This document shows, piece by piece, positions 31,253 through 43,534 of a DNA stretch of 64,000 nt (position 1 is its first letter; the number at the start of each line of letters is the position of its first letter). The stretch is from Brachybacterium paraconglomeratum. GTDB lineage: Bacteria > Actinomycetota > Actinomycetes > Actinomycetales > Dermabacteraceae. Position numbers and translations under genes: made by a program. Under the pieces are notes generated by a model, which was given only the letters and a program-made list of their open reading frames with translations, ran no database searches and was not told the origin of the DNA. Location of the stretch: NCBI RefSeq assembly GCF_003994255.1, contig NZ_ML133860.1, positions 62,001 through 126,000 on the forward strand. The letters are read 5' to 3'.

Positions 31253-32491
31253 TCAGACCTCGCGGCCGCCCCGCAGCACCGTGACCGGGCGCAGCGCCCG
31301 GTCCACCATCAGCACATCGGCCCGTCGACCGGCGGCGAGGGAACCGATCTCGTCCTCGAGCCCCAGCACCCGGGCAGGGACGGTCGAGGCCGCGCGGACC
31401 GCGGCGACCAGCTCGACGCCCGCCTCGAGCACCGCATGGCGCAGCACCTCGACGAGGTGCGCGGTCCCGCCCGCGATCGCCCCGCCCTCGGTGAGCGTGG
31501 CGACGCCCTCGGCGACGGTCACGTCGAGCGCCCCGAGCCGGTAGCGGCCGTCGGCCATCCCGGCGGCGGCCATCGCGTCGGTGACCAGCACGACGCAGTC
31601 CTCCGCGGCGATCGAGAAGACGTGCGCGACGGTGCGCGCATCGAGGTGCACGCCGTCGGCGATCACCTCGACCACCATCTCCCCGCGCGAGGCGGCATCG
31701 AGTGCCGCGAGGGCCGGGCCCGGGTCGCGGTGGTGGATCGGGCGCATCCCGTTGAAGAGATGGGTCGCCGTGGGCAGCGGGGAGCGCCCGCGGCGGCGAC
31801 GCAGCGCCGCGATCGAGCGGTCGACGGCGCGGGCCATCTCCGCGCTGCCGCCGTCGGTGTGGCCGAGCGAGGGGACGGCGCCGCTGCTCGCGAGCGCGTC
31901 GATCACCTCGTCGGCCCCGGCGGCCTCGGGGGCGACGGTCATCGTCGCGAGAGCGCCGCCGGCGATCTCGGCGAGCTCGCGCACCAGCGCCGGGTCGCCG
32001 TCCGTGAGATGGGCGGGGTTCTGCGCCCCGCGGCGGGCCTCCGAGAGGAAGGGGCCCTCGAGGTGGATCGCGGCGATCTCCCCGTCGCGATGGAGACCGG
32101 CGAGCTGGGCGACCTTCTCGCGCAGAGTCGCGGCGTCGGCGGTGACGAGGGAGGCGACGAGGGAGGTGGTGCCGTGCCGGCGGTGCTCGAGGACGGCCGT
32201 GAGCATCTCCTCGGCGCCCTCGGAGTCGGGGAAGGAGGCGCCACCGCCGCCGTGGCAGTGCAGGTCCACCAGCCCCGGCAGGATCAGCCCGTCGTGCTCG
32301 AGGACGCGGCTGTCCTCGGGAAGGAGCTCGGCGGGCGCGTGGGCGGCGGGGCCGGCCCAGAGGATCCGCTCCCCGGCGCAGAGCACCAGGGCGTCGGGGA
32401 CCAGCCCCTGCTCGAGCACGGCGGTGCCGCGCAGGGCGAGGTCGGCGGTCGGCGCGGAGAGGTCGGTCGGCACGGGCACGTCGGTGGGCAT
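31253..32491 (-). CDS. nagA: N-acetylglucosamine-6-phosphate deacetylase
   Basis: A 412-residue amidohydrolase-fold enzyme converting GlcNAc-6-phosphate to glucosamine-6-phosphate and acetate in amino-sugar recycling and catabolism. The metal-binding motifs are complete: DLHCH (His78 and His80), HLEGPF with the metal Glu, SLGHTD, ATHLFNGM and the catalytic Asp in VLVTDAM. The ATG at 32491 is preferred over the GTG two codons upstream because GGGAG lies six bases before it. NagB and PTS genes are not nearby; the gene lies 34 bases after the nucS stop on the same strand, so the two may be co-transcribed. Confidence 0.93.
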   Translation of the reverse strand: MPTDVPVPTDLSAPTADLALRGTAVLEQGLVPDALVLCAGERILWAGPAAHAPAELLPEDSRVLEHDGLILPGLVDLHCHGGGGASFPDSEGAEEMLTAVLEHRRHGTTSLVASLVTADAATLREKVAQLAGLHRDGEIAAIHLEGPFLSEARRGAQNPAHLTDGDPALVRELAEIAGGALATMTVAPEAAGADEVIDALASSGAVPSLGHTDGGSAEMARAVDRSIAALRRRRGRSPLPTATHLFNGMRPIHHRDPGPALAALDAASRGEMVVEVIADGVHLDARTVAHVFSIAAEDCVVLVTDAMAAAGMADGRYRLGALDVTVAEGVATLTEGGAIAGGTAHLVEVLRHAVLEAGVELVAAVRAASTVPARVLGLEDEIGSLAAGRRADVLMVDRALRPVTVLRGGREV

Positions 32492-32525
32492 GCGCACTCC
32501 CGGGGTGGATCGAAGGGGATGGGGC

Positions 32526-33233
32526 TCAGAACAGGCGCGACTCCGCGTCGTCGATGCCGCGCAGGGCGTCGTAGTCGAGGGTGACGCAGTCGATGCCGCG
32601 ATCGCCGGCCAGCACCTTCGCCTGCGGCTTGATGGCCTGGGCGGCGAAGATGCCGCGCACGGGGGCGAGCAGCGGGTCGCGGTTCAGCAGCTCGAGATAG
32701 CGGGTGAGCTGCTCGACGCCGTCGATCTCGCCGCGGCGCTTGATCTCGATTGCGACGGTGCCGCCGTTCTCGTCGCGGGCGAGGATGTCCACGGGGCCGA
32801 TCGCGGTGAAGTACTCGCGGCGCACCAGCGACCAGCCGTCGCCGAGCGTCTCGATGTTCTCGGCGAGGAGCGCCTGCAGATGCGCCTCCACGCCGTCCTT
32901 CTGCAGGCCGGGGTCGACGCCGAGCTCGTGGGAGGAGTCCTCGAGCACCTCGTGCAGCCGCACCCGGAGGCGATCGCCGGACTTGTCGTGGACCACGTCC
33001 CACTGCTCGATCCAGTCGCCCTCGGGATCGGACTCCGCCTCGGCGTCGTCACGGCGCGAGGTGGTCAGCGTGCAGGGCGGGCTCATCCAGTTCAGGGGTT
33101 TGTAGCTCCCGCCGTCGGAGTGCACGAGCACGCTTCCGTCGGCCTTGACGATCAAGAGCCGGGGAGCGAGCGGCAGGTGGGCGGTGAGTCGACCGGTGTA
33201 GTCGACGGAGCAGCGGGCAACGACGAGACGCAC
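32526..33233 (-). CDS. nucS: Mismatch-specific endonuclease NucS/EndoMS
   Basis: This 235-residue protein is the actinobacterial replacement for MutS/MutL mismatch repair, cutting both strands at certain mismatches with help from the sliding clamp. The N-terminal DNA-binding domain begins [20 protein letters not shown] and contains [12 protein letters not shown], the hallmark of the family. The C-terminal RecB-like nuclease has GPVDILARD and VAIEIKRRG, supplying the catalytic Asp, Glu and Lys. The GTG at 33233 was selected because family members start MRLVIA and a TACCCT -10 lies exactly six bases upstream; a GTG at 33251 is the alternative. Confidence 0.94.
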   Translation of the reverse strand: MRLVVARCSVDYTGRLTAHLPLAPRLLIVKADGSVLVHSDGGSYKPLNWMSPPCTLTTSRRDDAEAESDPEGDWIEQWDVVHDKSGDRLRVRLHEVLEDSSHELGVDPGLQKDGVEAHLQALLAENIETLGDGWSLVRREYFTAIGPVDILARDENGGTVAIEIKRRGEIDGVEQLTRYLELLNRDPLLAPVRGIFAAQAIKPQAKVLAGDRGIDCVTLDYDALRGIDDAESRLF

Positions 33234-33239
33234 CCCGAC

Positions 33240-33245
33240 AGGGTA
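33240..33245 (-). promoter_or_regulatory. -10 box of nucS, leaderless start
   Basis: On the minus strand TACCCT is followed by GTCGGG and then the GTG start, a six-base spacer identical in length to those at glgX, ligA and recQ. No Shine-Dalgarno is present. Confidence 0.5.
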
Positions 33246-33406
33246 CGACACCTGCGGCGGGCCTCTGCCGACGCGGCGGGGCGCGCCGGGAGCCGCGGCG
33301 AGGGAGCGGCCCGGCGCCGGTGAGAGGGCGATGAGAGGGGTGTGAGAGGTGCTTCACCCCGGGTGCCCATGCTCACGGAGGCCTGGTCGCCGACGCGCCG
33401 TGCTCG

Positions 33407-33412
33407 TATCGT
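33407..33412 (+). promoter_or_regulatory. -10 box of the membrane protein/lipoprotein operon
   Basis: TATCGT lies 54 bases before the GTG of the 33466 gene. There is no clear -35 box. Confidence 0.35.
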
Positions 33413-33465
33413 GGAGCGGTCCCGTGTCCGGGGCCTGGCGGCCCCCATCGAAGGAGCAATCCACC

Positions 33466-34437
33466 GTGCAACGACTCCTGGCCGTCCTGCTGGTCCTGAT
33501 CGGACTGATCGGGCTCGTGCTCGGCCGTCTGGGCGAGACCACCTGGGCCCCCGAGACCGAGACCACCGCCACGGCGACCCTGGAGGATCCGGGTCCCGCC
33601 GTCGTGATCGACCCGGGTGTGCTCTACGTGGGCGGCGAGAAGGGGGAGGTCGTGATCGAGGGCGCCTCCGACGTCTCCGTGATCACCGCCTCGAACAGCG
33701 ACATCGACGCCTATCTCGAGGGCGTCCACCACACCCGCGTCACCGGCGCCTCCGACTGGAGCACGTTGAGCACCGAGGACGTCGAGCCCGACGGCGCCGC
33801 GGAGATCTCCGACCCGACCGGCTCGGACCTCTGGCGCTCCGTGGACACCTCCGCCAGCCCCTACACCCTGGACATCGGCGAGTTCTGGGCCGCGGAGAAC
33901 GGCGAGAACGAGCAGGTCTACCGCTCCCTGCTGATCGTCACCGACGGCACCGCCGCCGGCGCCGACAAGATCTCGATCACCTGGCCGGTGGACGACGAGA
34001 ACGAGTGGGTGCCCTACGCCTACGCCGGCGGCGCCGCGATCGCCGTGATCGGCCTGGTGCTCCTGGTCGTCTCGATCGGCCGCCGCGGCGACGAGGACGA
34101 GGGCGAGCTGCTCGAGGAGCCCCAGGAGGCGCGCTCGAGCGCGGCGCGCACGTCGCTCGCCACGGGCGGCGCCGCAGCCGGGGCCGCGGCGGGCGGCCTC
34201 TCCCAGGACCGGGACGGCTCCAACGCCGACGCCGACAGCTCCGACGCTCCCCGCGCGGAGGACCCCCTGGACGCCCCCGGCGCCCGCGAGGTCGGCGAGC
34301 AGAGCGTGTGGTCCATCGGCGACAGGGCCGACGACGCGGGGACCGGCGCCGACGGCACCGCCTCCGACGCCGGCTCCGACGGCGGCTCCCCGGGCGCGGA
34401 CCCCTCCGGCGACGACGCGGACCAGGAGCGACGATGA
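33466..34437 (+). CDS. Bitopic membrane protein of unknown function
   Basis: I do not recognise this 323-residue protein. An N-terminal hydrophobic helix (residues 3-21) is followed by an extracytoplasmic domain of about 160 residues rich in Thr, Asp and Val, with VLYVGGEKGEVVIEG and YTLDIGEFWAAENGENEQ. A second helix (about 184-206) leads to a 115-residue acidic, Ala/Ser/Gly-rich cytoplasmic tail that is probably disordered. The GTG start has AAGGAG nine bases upstream. The stop overlaps the ATG of the lipoprotein gene, so the two probably act together at the outer face of the membrane. Confidence 0.75.
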   Translation: MQRLLAVLLVLIGLIGLVLGRLGETTWAPETETTATATLEDPGPAVVIDPGVLYVGGEKGEVVIEGASDVSVITASNSDIDAYLEGVHHTRVTGASDWSTLSTEDVEPDGAAEISDPTGSDLWRSVDTSASPYTLDIGEFWAAENGENEQVYRSLLIVTDGTAAGADKISITWPVDDENEWVPYAYAGGAAIAVIGLVLLVVSIGRRGDEDEGELLEEPQEARSSAARTSLATGGAAAGAAAGGLSQDRDGSNADADSSDAPRAEDPLDAPGAREVGEQSVWSIGDRADDAGTGADGTASDAGSDGGSPGADPSGDDADQERR

Positions 34438-35522
34438 CCCCCCAGACGCTGCGCGGCACCGCGCGGAAGGACACCGTGATGAGCACTCGACCCGTCGGCC
34501 GCCGTGGCCTCCTGCTCGGAGCCGGTGGCGTGCTCGCCACCGGACTGCTCGCCGCCTGCGGCTCCGAGCCCTCCGCACCGCCCGCGCCGCCCACCGGCAA
34601 GCAGCTCGCCGAGCCCACGCCCGTGCAGACCACCGAGCAGATCGAGGAGATCGTGCCCGAGGTCAACGCCGCCGTGGTCGCGGCAGACGAGGCGAAGGAC
34701 GCCGCGAAGCTCGCCCCGCGCGTCTCCGGCTCCGCCGCGGAGTTCCGCAAGGCCGTCTACGGCCTGATCGAGAAGGCCCCCGAGTGGGCCGAGGACCTCA
34801 AGGTCCCCGGCGCCGGGACGATCGTGCCCATGAGCTCGGTCAGCGCCGAGTTCCCGCGCGTCGCGATCGCGCTGGTCGAGGACTCCGTGCAGGACGGCGT
34901 GCCGTACTTCCTGGCGATGCAGCAGAAGGACGCGAAGTCCGGCTACACCGCCTGGGGCTGGGCCCAGCAGGCGGTCGGCGTGGACATGCCCACCGTCCCC
35001 AACGCCGTGGTCGGCTCCGAGGCGCTCACCGCCGACGCCGAGGGCCTGGTCATGACCCCGGCGCAGGCGCTCGAGCTCTACGCGAAGGTGCTCACCGACG
35101 GCGACGCCGCGGACCCCGACGACAAGCTCGCCGCGAACCCCTTCCAGACCGGCACGCACGAGCGCATCCAGGCCGAGCGCAAGGAGCTGAACAAGGGCGT
35201 GGAGTGGGACGAGGCCGGCACCATCCGCGAGACCTACTCCGTGCGGGACGGCGAGCTCGCGGGCCTGCGCACCGAGGACGGCGGCGCGATCGTGATGGCG
35301 ACGCTGATGTCCTCGCGCAAGGTCGCGATCAAGGACGGCGCGACCATGCGCTACGCGGAGGACAACAAGTACACCAAGGTGATCGGCACACGCGAGTTCA
35401 CCAAGCAGTACGTGCGCGAGTTCGGCACCCACGTGGCGCTCTACATCCCCTCGGCCGACGCCGGGGGCCAGGTCCAGCCGATCGGCGCGACCCAGACCGC
35501 GCTCGCCGCCAGCGGGGAGTGA
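34434..35522 (+). CDS. Secreted lipoprotein of unknown function
   Basis: A 362-residue protein with a twin-arginine-like signal (GRRGLLLGAGG) ending in the lipobox LLAAC, so that Cys42 would be lipidated. The mature part is helical at first (residues about 60-110, AAVVAADEAKDAAKL) and then mixed; it has no motif I can assign, and no Cys other than the lipobox one is evident. The ATG at 34434 overlaps the upstream stop and has AGGAG five bases before it; a second ATG at 34479 with GGAAGG upstream would give a shorter, equally workable signal peptide. It is coupled to the bitopic membrane protein before it. Confidence 0.8.
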   Translation: MTPQTLRGTARKDTVMSTRPVGRRGLLLGAGGVLATGLLAACGSEPSAPPAPPTGKQLAEPTPVQTTEQIEEIVPEVNAAVVAADEAKDAAKLAPRVSGSAAEFRKAVYGLIEKAPEWAEDLKVPGAGTIVPMSSVSAEFPRVAIALVEDSVQDGVPYFLAMQQKDAKSGYTAWGWAQQAVGVDMPTVPNAVVGSEALTADAEGLVMTPAQALELYAKVLTDGDAADPDDKLAANPFQTGTHERIQAERKELNKGVEWDEAGTIRETYSVRDGELAGLRTEDGGAIVMATLMSSRKVAIKDGATMRYAEDNKYTKVIGTREFTKQYVREFGTHVALYIPSADAGGQVQPIGATQTALAASGE

Positions 35523-35619
35523 CCCCGCCGGCGGTGACGCCCGCGAGAACGTGCGGCCGCGGGGCCGTGATCCGCGTCCGGTCCCGCCGGCCCCGGGTCC
35601 GCTCCCGGGAGCCACTCCC

Positions 35620-35625
35620 TAGACT
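35620..35625 (+). promoter_or_regulatory. -10 box of thioredoxin-like/TPR gene
   Basis: TAGACT, the most common -10 form in this window, lies 34 bases before the GTG start. GAAGGAG follows at 35645. Confidence 0.5.
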
Positions 35626-35659
35626 GGTGCGGTCACGCACCCGTCGAAGGAGTACCTAA

Positions 35660-36553
35660 GTGTCCGATCCGTACGGCATCATCGATCTCGCCGCGCTCAA
35701 GCAGCCCGCCGGCGGCGCTGGGACGACCGACGCGGGAGAGCCCTCCGCGCACGAGGTCGCCGTCACCGAGCAGGGCCTCGAGCAGCTCATCGCCGACTCG
35801 CAGCAGATCCCGACCCTCCTGCTGGTCACCAGCGGCCGGGTGCCCGAGGGCCCGACCTATCTCGCCGCCCTGCGCCGCGGCGTCGACGCGAAGGGCGGCG
35901 CGCTGCGCCTGGCCGTCGTCGACGCCGACACCCAGCAGCGGGTCGCCGCCGCGCTGCGGGTCCAGCAGCTGCCCACCCTGCTGCTCCTGCTGCAGGGCCA
36001 GCTGCAGCCGATCGTCGACTCCGTGCTGCCCGAGGCGGAGATCGACGGCCTGCTGAACCAGGTCGTCGACGTCGCCCGCCAGCAGGGGATGGAGCTGCCG
36101 GGCGGCGAGGCCGAGCAGGCCGCCGCTCCCGAGGAGCCGCTGCCGCCGCTGCTGGCCGAGGCCTACGAGGCGATCGAGCGGGGCGACCTCGACGCCGCCG
36201 TCGCCGCCTACCGCAAGCAGCTCCAGGAGAGCCCCGCCGACGGCGAGGCGAAGGCGGGCCTCGCCACGGTCGAGCTGATGCGTCGCACCCAGGGCGCGGA
36301 CCTCGCCGCCGCCCGTCAGGCCGCGGCCGACGCCCCCGCCGATCTCGACGCCCAGCTGCTGGTGGCGGATCTCGACATGCTCGGCGGCCACGTCGAGGAC
36401 GCCTTCACCCGCCTGCTGGACCAGCTGCGCGGCGCGGACCAGGAGACCAAGGACGCGGTGCGCACGCGCCTGCTCGAGCTGTTCGAGGTCGCCGGGGCCG
36501 ACGACCCCCGCGTGGCCCCGGCCCGCAAGCGCCTCGCGAACCTCCTGTACTGA
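35660..36553 (+). CDS. Thioredoxin-like TPR protein (CnoX/YbbN type)
   Basis: A 297-residue cytoplasmic protein. The N-terminal half is a thioredoxin fold in which the active site reads TSGRVPEG where CxxC would be expected, so it cannot act as a disulfide reductase; the cis-Pro loop VQQLPTLLLLLQG is retained. The C-terminal half (about 165-297) has TPR-like helices (AYEAIERGDLDAAVAAYRKQL). The architecture is that of YbbN/CnoX holdase chaperones that hand clients to GroEL. GAAGGAG is eight bases before the GTG. It is monocistronic, with a promoter before and a hairpin after. Confidence 0.85.
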   Translation: MSDPYGIIDLAALKQPAGGAGTTDAGEPSAHEVAVTEQGLEQLIADSQQIPTLLLVTSGRVPEGPTYLAALRRGVDAKGGALRLAVVDADTQQRVAAALRVQQLPTLLLLLQGQLQPIVDSVLPEAEIDGLLNQVVDVARQQGMELPGGEAEQAAAPEEPLPPLLAEAYEAIERGDLDAAVAAYRKQLQESPADGEAKAGLATVELMRRTQGADLAAARQAAADAPADLDAQLLVADLDMLGGHVEDAFTRLLDQLRGADQETKDAVRTRLLELFEVAGADDPRVAPARKRLANLLY

Positions 36554-36585
36554 GCCGCGCCGGGCCGGCGCCCCGCGCTGCAGGT

Positions 36586-36627
36586 CATGAGCCGCTGTGC
36601 TCCACTCCTGGAACACAGCGGCTCATG
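36586..36627. terminator. 19-bp bidirectional hairpin between convergent genes
   Basis: An inverted repeat with 19-base arms, one mismatch and a four-base CTCC loop (arms beginning CATGAGCCGCTGTG and ending CACAGCGGCTCATG). It lies between the thioredoxin-like gene and glgB, which point toward each other. It is less GC-rich than other terminators in the window. Confidence 0.75.
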
Positions 36628-36666
36628 GCGTTGCGGCAGCCCTGGGGCGGGCCGCGCCCCTCGTGC

Positions 36667-38877
36667 TCAGCCCTCGCGCAGGCGGGCGGGGGCGAGGACC
36701 ACGGCGCCGAGCGGCGGCACCGAGAGGCGCACCGAGTGGTCGCGCCCGTGCTGGGGGAGCGGCTCGGCGTGGACCCGTCCCAGGTTCCCGACCCCGCTGC
36801 CGCCGTAGACCGGGGCGTCGGAGTTCAGCACCTCGAGCCAGTCCCCGCCCTCGGGCAGCGGGATGCGGTGCTCGTGCCACGGCTCGGGCGAGAAGTTCAC
36901 GACCACGACCACGGGATCGCCGGCCTCGTCGCGTCGGACGAAGGAGAGCACGTTGTGCTGCGCGTCGTCGCCGATCAGCCACTCGAAGCCGCCCGGGTCC
37001 TGGTCCCGCTGGTAGAGCGCCGGGAACTCGGCCTGGACCGCGTTGAGATCGCGGACCAGTTGCTGCGCCCCGCGGTGCAGCGGGTACTCCAGCAGCCACC
37101 ACGGCAGCCCGGCCTGCTCGGACCACTCGGTGCCCTGGGCGAACTCGATCCCCATGAACACCAGCTGCTTGCCCGGATGCGTCCACTGGAAGGTGAGATA
37201 GGAGCGCAGCGTCGCGGCCTGCTGCCAGTCGTCGCCCGGCGCCTTGCGCAGCAGCGAGCCCTTGCCGTGCACGACCTCGTCGTGGCTCAGCGGCAGGATG
37301 AAGTTCTCCGAGTACTGGTAGACCATCGAGAAGGTCAGCTCGCCGTGGTGGTACTGGCGGTTGATCGGGTCCTGGCCCAGGTACTGCAGGGTGTCGTGCA
37401 TCCAGCCCATGTTCCACTTGAACCCGAAGCCGAGGCCGCCGGTCTCGGTGGGGCGGGTGACGCCGGGGAAGGAGGTGGACTCCTCGGCGATCATCACGAT
37501 GCCGGGCGCGCGCTTGTACGCGGTCGCGGTGGTCTCCTGCAGGAAGGCGATGTTCTCGAGGTCCTCGCGGCCGCCGTGGCGGTTGGGCACCCACTGGCCG
37601 TCCTCGCGCGAGTAGTCGAGGTAGAGCATCGAGGCGACCGCGTCGACCCGCAGCCCGTCGACGTGGAACTCCTCGAGCCAGTAGCAGGCGTTGGCGACCA
37701 GGAAGTTGCGCACCTCGTGACGGCCGGTGTCGAAGATGTACGTGCCCCAGTCCGGGTGCTCGCCGCGGCGGGGATCGGCGTGCTCGTACAGCGGGGTGCC
37801 GTCGAAGCGGCCCAGCGCCCACTCGTCCTTGGGGAAGTGGGCCGGCACCCAGTCCATGATCACGCCGATGCCGGCGCCGTGGAGGGTGTCGATGAGGTGG
37901 CGCAGCTCGTCGGGGGAGCCGAGCCGGGAAGTGGGCGCGTAGTAGCCGGTGACCTGGTAGCCCCAGGACCCGCCGAAGGGGTGCTCGGCGACCGGCATGA
38001 ACTCGACGTGGGTGAAGCCCATCTCGGCGACGTACGCGGTGAGCTCCTCGGCGAGCTCCCGGTAGCCCAGGCCCGGCCGCCAGCTGGCCAGGTGCACCTC
38101 GTAGATCGACATGCGGGAGGAGACCGCCTCGGCGGAGGCGCGCTCGGCGAGCCAGTGGTCGTCGGTCCACTCGAAGTCGCTGACGGTGATCACGGAGCCG
38201 GTCGCGGGCGGCACCTCGGCCGCGCGCGCCATCGGGTCGGCCTTCTCGCGCCAGGTGCCGTCGGCCCCGAGGATCCGGAACTTGTAGACCTCGCCGGCCC
38301 CGACCCCGGGCACGAACAGCTCCCAGACGCCGGAGGTGCCCAGCGAGCGCATCGAGTGCAGGCGACCTTCCCAGCTGGTGAAGGAGCCGATCACCTGGAC
38401 GGCGCGGGCGTTCGGCGCCCAGACGGCGAAGGAGGTGCCCTCCACCCCGTCCACGGTGCGCACGTGCGCACCGAGCGCCCGCCACAGCTCCTCGTGGCGG
38501 CCCTCGCGGATCAGGTGCAGGTCGAGCTCGCCGATCGTGGGCAGGAAGCGGTAGGGCTCCTCGAGATCGACCCAGTTCTCCCCGGCGGACCAGGTGACCC
38601 GGATCCGGTAGGAGGGGACCTCCGTGAGCGGCAGGGCGACGGTCCAGATCCCGTCGTGCTCGTGCTCCATCGCGTGGGCGGAACCGTCGGGCAGGAGCAC
38701 CGCGACCTCGCTCGCGAAGGGCTTGAGGGTGCGCACGGTGACTCCGCCCTCGTACTCGTGGGCGCCGAGGACCGCATGGGGCTCGTGGTGGCTGCCGGTC
38801 GCCGTCGCGCCGAGCTCGTGCTCGCCCAGCGGCATCACCGGGACGGGACGGTCGGTGCTCTCCGTGGTGTGGGACAT
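36667..38877 (-). CDS. glgB: 1,4-alpha-glucan branching enzyme GlgB
   Basis: A 736-residue GH13 enzyme that introduces alpha-1,6 branches into glycogen. Two N-terminal CBM48-like modules (about 30-125 and 145-235) precede the catalytic barrel with the nucleophile Asp412 in [11 protein letters not shown], the acid/base Glu465 in [10 protein letters not shown] and the transition-state Asp in [14 protein letters not shown]. The C-terminal beta domain ends [18 protein letters not shown] precedes the ATG. The start lies one base past the glgE stop, so GlgE and GlgB are co-expressed, as expected for the GlgE pathway, in which GlgB branches the maltose-extended chains. Confidence 0.97.
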   Translation of the reverse strand: MSHTTESTDRPVPVMPLGEHELGATATGSHHEPHAVLGAHEYEGGVTVRTLKPFASEVAVLLPDGSAHAMEHEHDGIWTVALPLTEVPSYRIRVTWSAGENWVDLEEPYRFLPTIGELDLHLIREGRHEELWRALGAHVRTVDGVEGTSFAVWAPNARAVQVIGSFTSWEGRLHSMRSLGTSGVWELFVPGVGAGEVYKFRILGADGTWREKADPMARAAEVPPATGSVITVSDFEWTDDHWLAERASAEAVSSRMSIYEVHLASWRPGLGYRELAEELTAYVAEMGFTHVEFMPVAEHPFGGSWGYQVTGYYAPTSRLGSPDELRHLIDTLHGAGIGVIMDWVPAHFPKDEWALGRFDGTPLYEHADPRRGEHPDWGTYIFDTGRHEVRNFLVANACYWLEEFHVDGLRVDAVASMLYLDYSREDGQWVPNRHGGREDLENIAFLQETTATAYKRAPGIVMIAEESTSFPGVTRPTETGGLGFGFKWNMGWMHDTLQYLGQDPINRQYHHGELTFSMVYQYSENFILPLSHDEVVHGKGSLLRKAPGDDWQQAATLRSYLTFQWTHPGKQLVFMGIEFAQGTEWSEQAGLPWWLLEYPLHRGAQQLVRDLNAVQAEFPALYQRDQDPGGFEWLIGDDAQHNVLSFVRRDEAGDPVVVVVNFSPEPWHEHRIPLPEGGDWLEVLNSDAPVYGGSGVGNLGRVHAEPLPQHGRDHSVRLSVPPLGAVVLAPARLREG

Positions 38878-38878
38878 G

Positions 38879-40906
38879 TCAGCTCTCCTCGGGGTGGACG
38901 ATGCGCAGCACGTGGGCGGGCCGGTCGGCGGCGCTCAGGATGACGAAGGGCTCCTGGTCCCAGCGGAACCGCTCGCCGGTGAGCAGGTCCTCGACCTCGA
39001 AGCTCCCCTCGACGCCGAGCGAGTCGAGCTCGAGGTGCAGGCGGGTGGAGGCGTCGCGGTCGTGGGCGGTCAGCGAGACGACCAGCACCGTGTCGGGGCG
39101 GCCGGTGCCGCTCGCGTCGGCGTCGAGGTGCTTGGAGAAGACCAGCACCTGCGGGTCGTCGGCCTCGTGGAAGCGGATGGTGGTGAGGGTCTGCAGCGCG
39201 GGGTGCTCGCGCCGGATCCGGTTCAGGGTGCCCAGCAGCGGCTCGAGGCTCTCGCCGCGGGTGAGCGCGCCGGCGTAGTCGCGGGGCTTGTACTCGTACT
39301 TCTCGTTGTCGATCTGCTCCTGCGCGCCGGGCCGGGGGACGTCCTCGACCAGCTCGTAGCCGGAGTAGATGCCCCAGGTCGGCACGAGGGTGGCGGCGAG
39401 GATCGCGCGCAGCACGAAGGCGCGCCGCCCGCCGGAGCTCATGTACGGGGTGAGGATGTCGTGGGTGGTGGGCCAGAAGCTCGGGCGCATGTAGGGCGCC
39501 GCCTCGACCAGCTCCTCGAGGTACTCCTGCAGCTCCTCGGCGCTCTCGCGCCAGGTGAAGTAGGTGTAGGACTGGTGGTAGCCGACCTTGCCCAGGGTGT
39601 GCATCATCGTCGGCCGGGTGAACGCCTCGGCCAGGAAGATCACCTCGGGGTGCTTCTCGGCGAACTCCGCCAGCAGCTCCTCCCAGAAGCGGACCGGCTT
39701 GGTGTGCGGGTTGTCGACGCGGAAGAGGGTCACGCCGTGGGCGACCCAGTGCTCGAGCACGTCGCGGATCGCGGCGTAGAGCCCCTCGTAGTCCGTGTCG
39801 AAGCTGAGGGGGTAGATGTCCTGGTACTTCTTCGGCGGGTTCTCGGCGTAGGCGATGGTGCCGTCCGCCCGCACCACGAACCACTCGGGGTGCTCCTGCA
39901 CCCACGGGTGGTCGGGGGAGCACTGCAGGGCGATGTCCATCGCCACCTCGAGGCCGAGCTCCTTCGCCCGGAAGACGAAGGCGTCGAAGTCCTCGATCGT
40001 GCCGAGGTCGGGGTGGATCGCGTCGTGGCCGCCCGCGGGCGAGCCGATCGCGTAGGGGGAGCCGGGGTCGCCCGGCCGCGTCTCCAGGGTGTTGTTGCGC
40101 CCCTTGCGGAAGGTGGTGCCGATGGGGTGGATCGGGGTCAGGTAGGCGACGTCGAAGCCCATCTGTGCGATCCGGTCCAGGGAGCGGGCGGCGGAGCGCA
40201 GCGTGCCGGAGGTCCAGCCGTGCTCGGGGTCGAAGTGCGCACCCTCGGAGCGGGGGAAGAACTCGTACCAGGAGCCGTACAGGGCGCGGCGGCGCTGCAC
40301 CTCGAGGCGGAAGGGGCCGGCGACGGTGACGCCCTCGCGCAGCGGCCGCTCGGCGAGGATGCCGCGCAGGTCGGCGGCGAGCGCCGGGGCGATCCGGGCG
40401 GTGACCGGCAGGCCGGGGGAGCGCAGCGACTCGAGCGCGGCGGAGACCACCGGCCCGTCGGAGGCCGGTCGCGTGCCCTCGGCGATCTCGGCGAGCACCC
40501 GCTCGAGCACGAGCACGCCCTCGTCGCAAGTCAGCTCCGGGTCGACGCCGGCGGGGATCTTCACCTCGGCCACATGGGCCCAGGTGTCGTACGGGGCGGA
40601 GAAGGCCTCGATGCGGAAGGTCCAGGTGCCCAGCTCGTCGGGCCGGATCGTGGCCTCCCACAGGTCCAGTCCCGGGTTCGTCGAGCGCAGCGGCCGACGG
40701 GTCTCGACCCCGGTGGGGGAGACCAGCACCAGCTGCACGCCCATCGCGTCATGGCCCTCGCGGAAGGCGTTGGCGCGCACCGCGACGGTCTCGCCCTCGA
40801 CGCAGCGGGCGGGGAACCTCCCGCCGTCGACGACGGGCTGCACGTCCATGATCGGGATGCGGCCGATCCCGGCGTCCAGCCCCGTGCGGAAAGTGGTCTC
40901 GGACAT
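38879..40906 (-). CDS. glgE: Alpha-1,4-glucan:maltose-1-phosphate maltosyltransferase GlgE
   Basis: A GH13_3 enzyme of 675 residues that extends alpha-1,4-glucan using maltose-1-phosphate. The N-terminal domain starts with [20 protein letters not shown], characteristic of GlgE, and the catalytic barrel includes [18 protein letters not shown], the nucleophile Asp in [11 protein letters not shown], the acid Glu in [10 protein letters not shown] and the [12 protein letters not shown] segment. GGAGAGG precedes the ATG. Pathway partners TreS and Pep2/Mak that make maltose-1-phosphate are not in the window, so the donor may come from elsewhere or from a GlgM-type synthase. glgX lies 96 bases upstream on the same strand. 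Confidence 0.97.
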   Translation of the reverse strand: MSETTFRTGLDAGIGRIPIMDVQPVVDGGRFPARCVEGETVAVRANAFREGHDAMGVQLVLVSPTGVETRRPLRSTNPGLDLWEATIRPDELGTWTFRIEAFSAPYDTWAHVAEVKIPAGVDPELTCDEGVLVLERVLAEIAEGTRPASDGPVVSAALESLRSPGLPVTARIAPALAADLRGILAERPLREGVTVAGPFRLEVQRRRALYGSWYEFFPRSEGAHFDPEHGWTSGTLRSAARSLDRIAQMGFDVAYLTPIHPIGTTFRKGRNNTLETRPGDPGSPYAIGSPAGGHDAIHPDLGTIEDFDAFVFRAKELGLEVAMDIALQCSPDHPWVQEHPEWFVVRADGTIAYAENPPKKYQDIYPLSFDTDYEGLYAAIRDVLEHWVAHGVTLFRVDNPHTKPVRFWEELLAEFAEKHPEVIFLAEAFTRPTMMHTLGKVGYHQSYTYFTWRESAEELQEYLEELVEAAPYMRPSFWPTTHDILTPYMSSGGRRAFVLRAILAATLVPTWGIYSGYELVEDVPRPGAQEQIDNEKYEYKPRDYAGALTRGESLEPLLGTLNRIRREHPALQTLTTIRFHEADDPQVLVFSKHLDADASGTGRPDTVLVVSLTAHDRDASTRLHLELDSLGVEGSFEVEDLLTGERFRWDQEPFVILSAADRPAHVLRIVHPEES

Positions 40907-41002
40907 GGCCTCTCCTGCCTGAGCGCTCCCTGGTCACAGGGGGCTCTGCGACGATCGCGGTGACTGACCTCACGATAGCCGCTCGGGGAGGGGCGGCGTG
41001 AC

Positions 41003-43213
<2,211 letters not shown>

Positions 43214-43219
43214 GGGCCC

Positions 43220-43225
43220 AGTGTC
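43220..43225 (-). promoter_or_regulatory. -10 box of glgX, leaderless start
   Basis: On the minus strand GACACT is followed by GGGCCC and the GTG start. The layout is nearly identical to that at recQ (CACACT, GGGTCC, ATG). Confidence 0.5.
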
Positions 43226-43358
43226 CCAAACCGGCCTCCGCCGTCCCACTCGAGGTGGGCGGGGTCTCCCGGGCGGAGGGCTGATCCCGTGCGCGGCGGA
43301 TCCCCTCCGGGGCGGTCGCGTCGGTGGGCGGCGTCCCCGCCCGGTGCCGTCGGACCGC

Positions 43359-43364
43359 TAGGAT
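43359..43364 (+). promoter_or_regulatory. -10 box of the MoxR cluster
   Basis: TAGGAT lies about 170 bases before the chosen moxR start. The interval 43226-43534 between divergent glgX and moxR holds this box, a Pro/Arg-rich frame without start signals and no clear gene. Confidence 0.45.
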
Positions 43365-43534
43365 CGGTGCGGTGGTGCGGCCCCGTCGCCGACGGGGAGG
43401 CGCCGCCGGCTGGGCCGCGGGCGCCTCGGCGTCCGGCCGCCTCGGGGGAGGGGCCGGAGCGCCTCCGGACCTCTGCACGGCGGTCACCAGCACCGATGGC
43501 ACGAATCGATCGCATGACGGGGGATCCGCAGCGC

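Noticed and set aside
33234..33251. nucS start at GTG 33251
   Set aside because: It would add six residues not found at the start of known NucS proteins, and its codons overlap the best -10 box.
43226..43534. Extension of the MoxR protein upstream to about 43367
   Set aside because: The frame is open but codes for Arg/Pro-rich sequence without start signals, and a GTG only two bases after the -10 box cannot be used.
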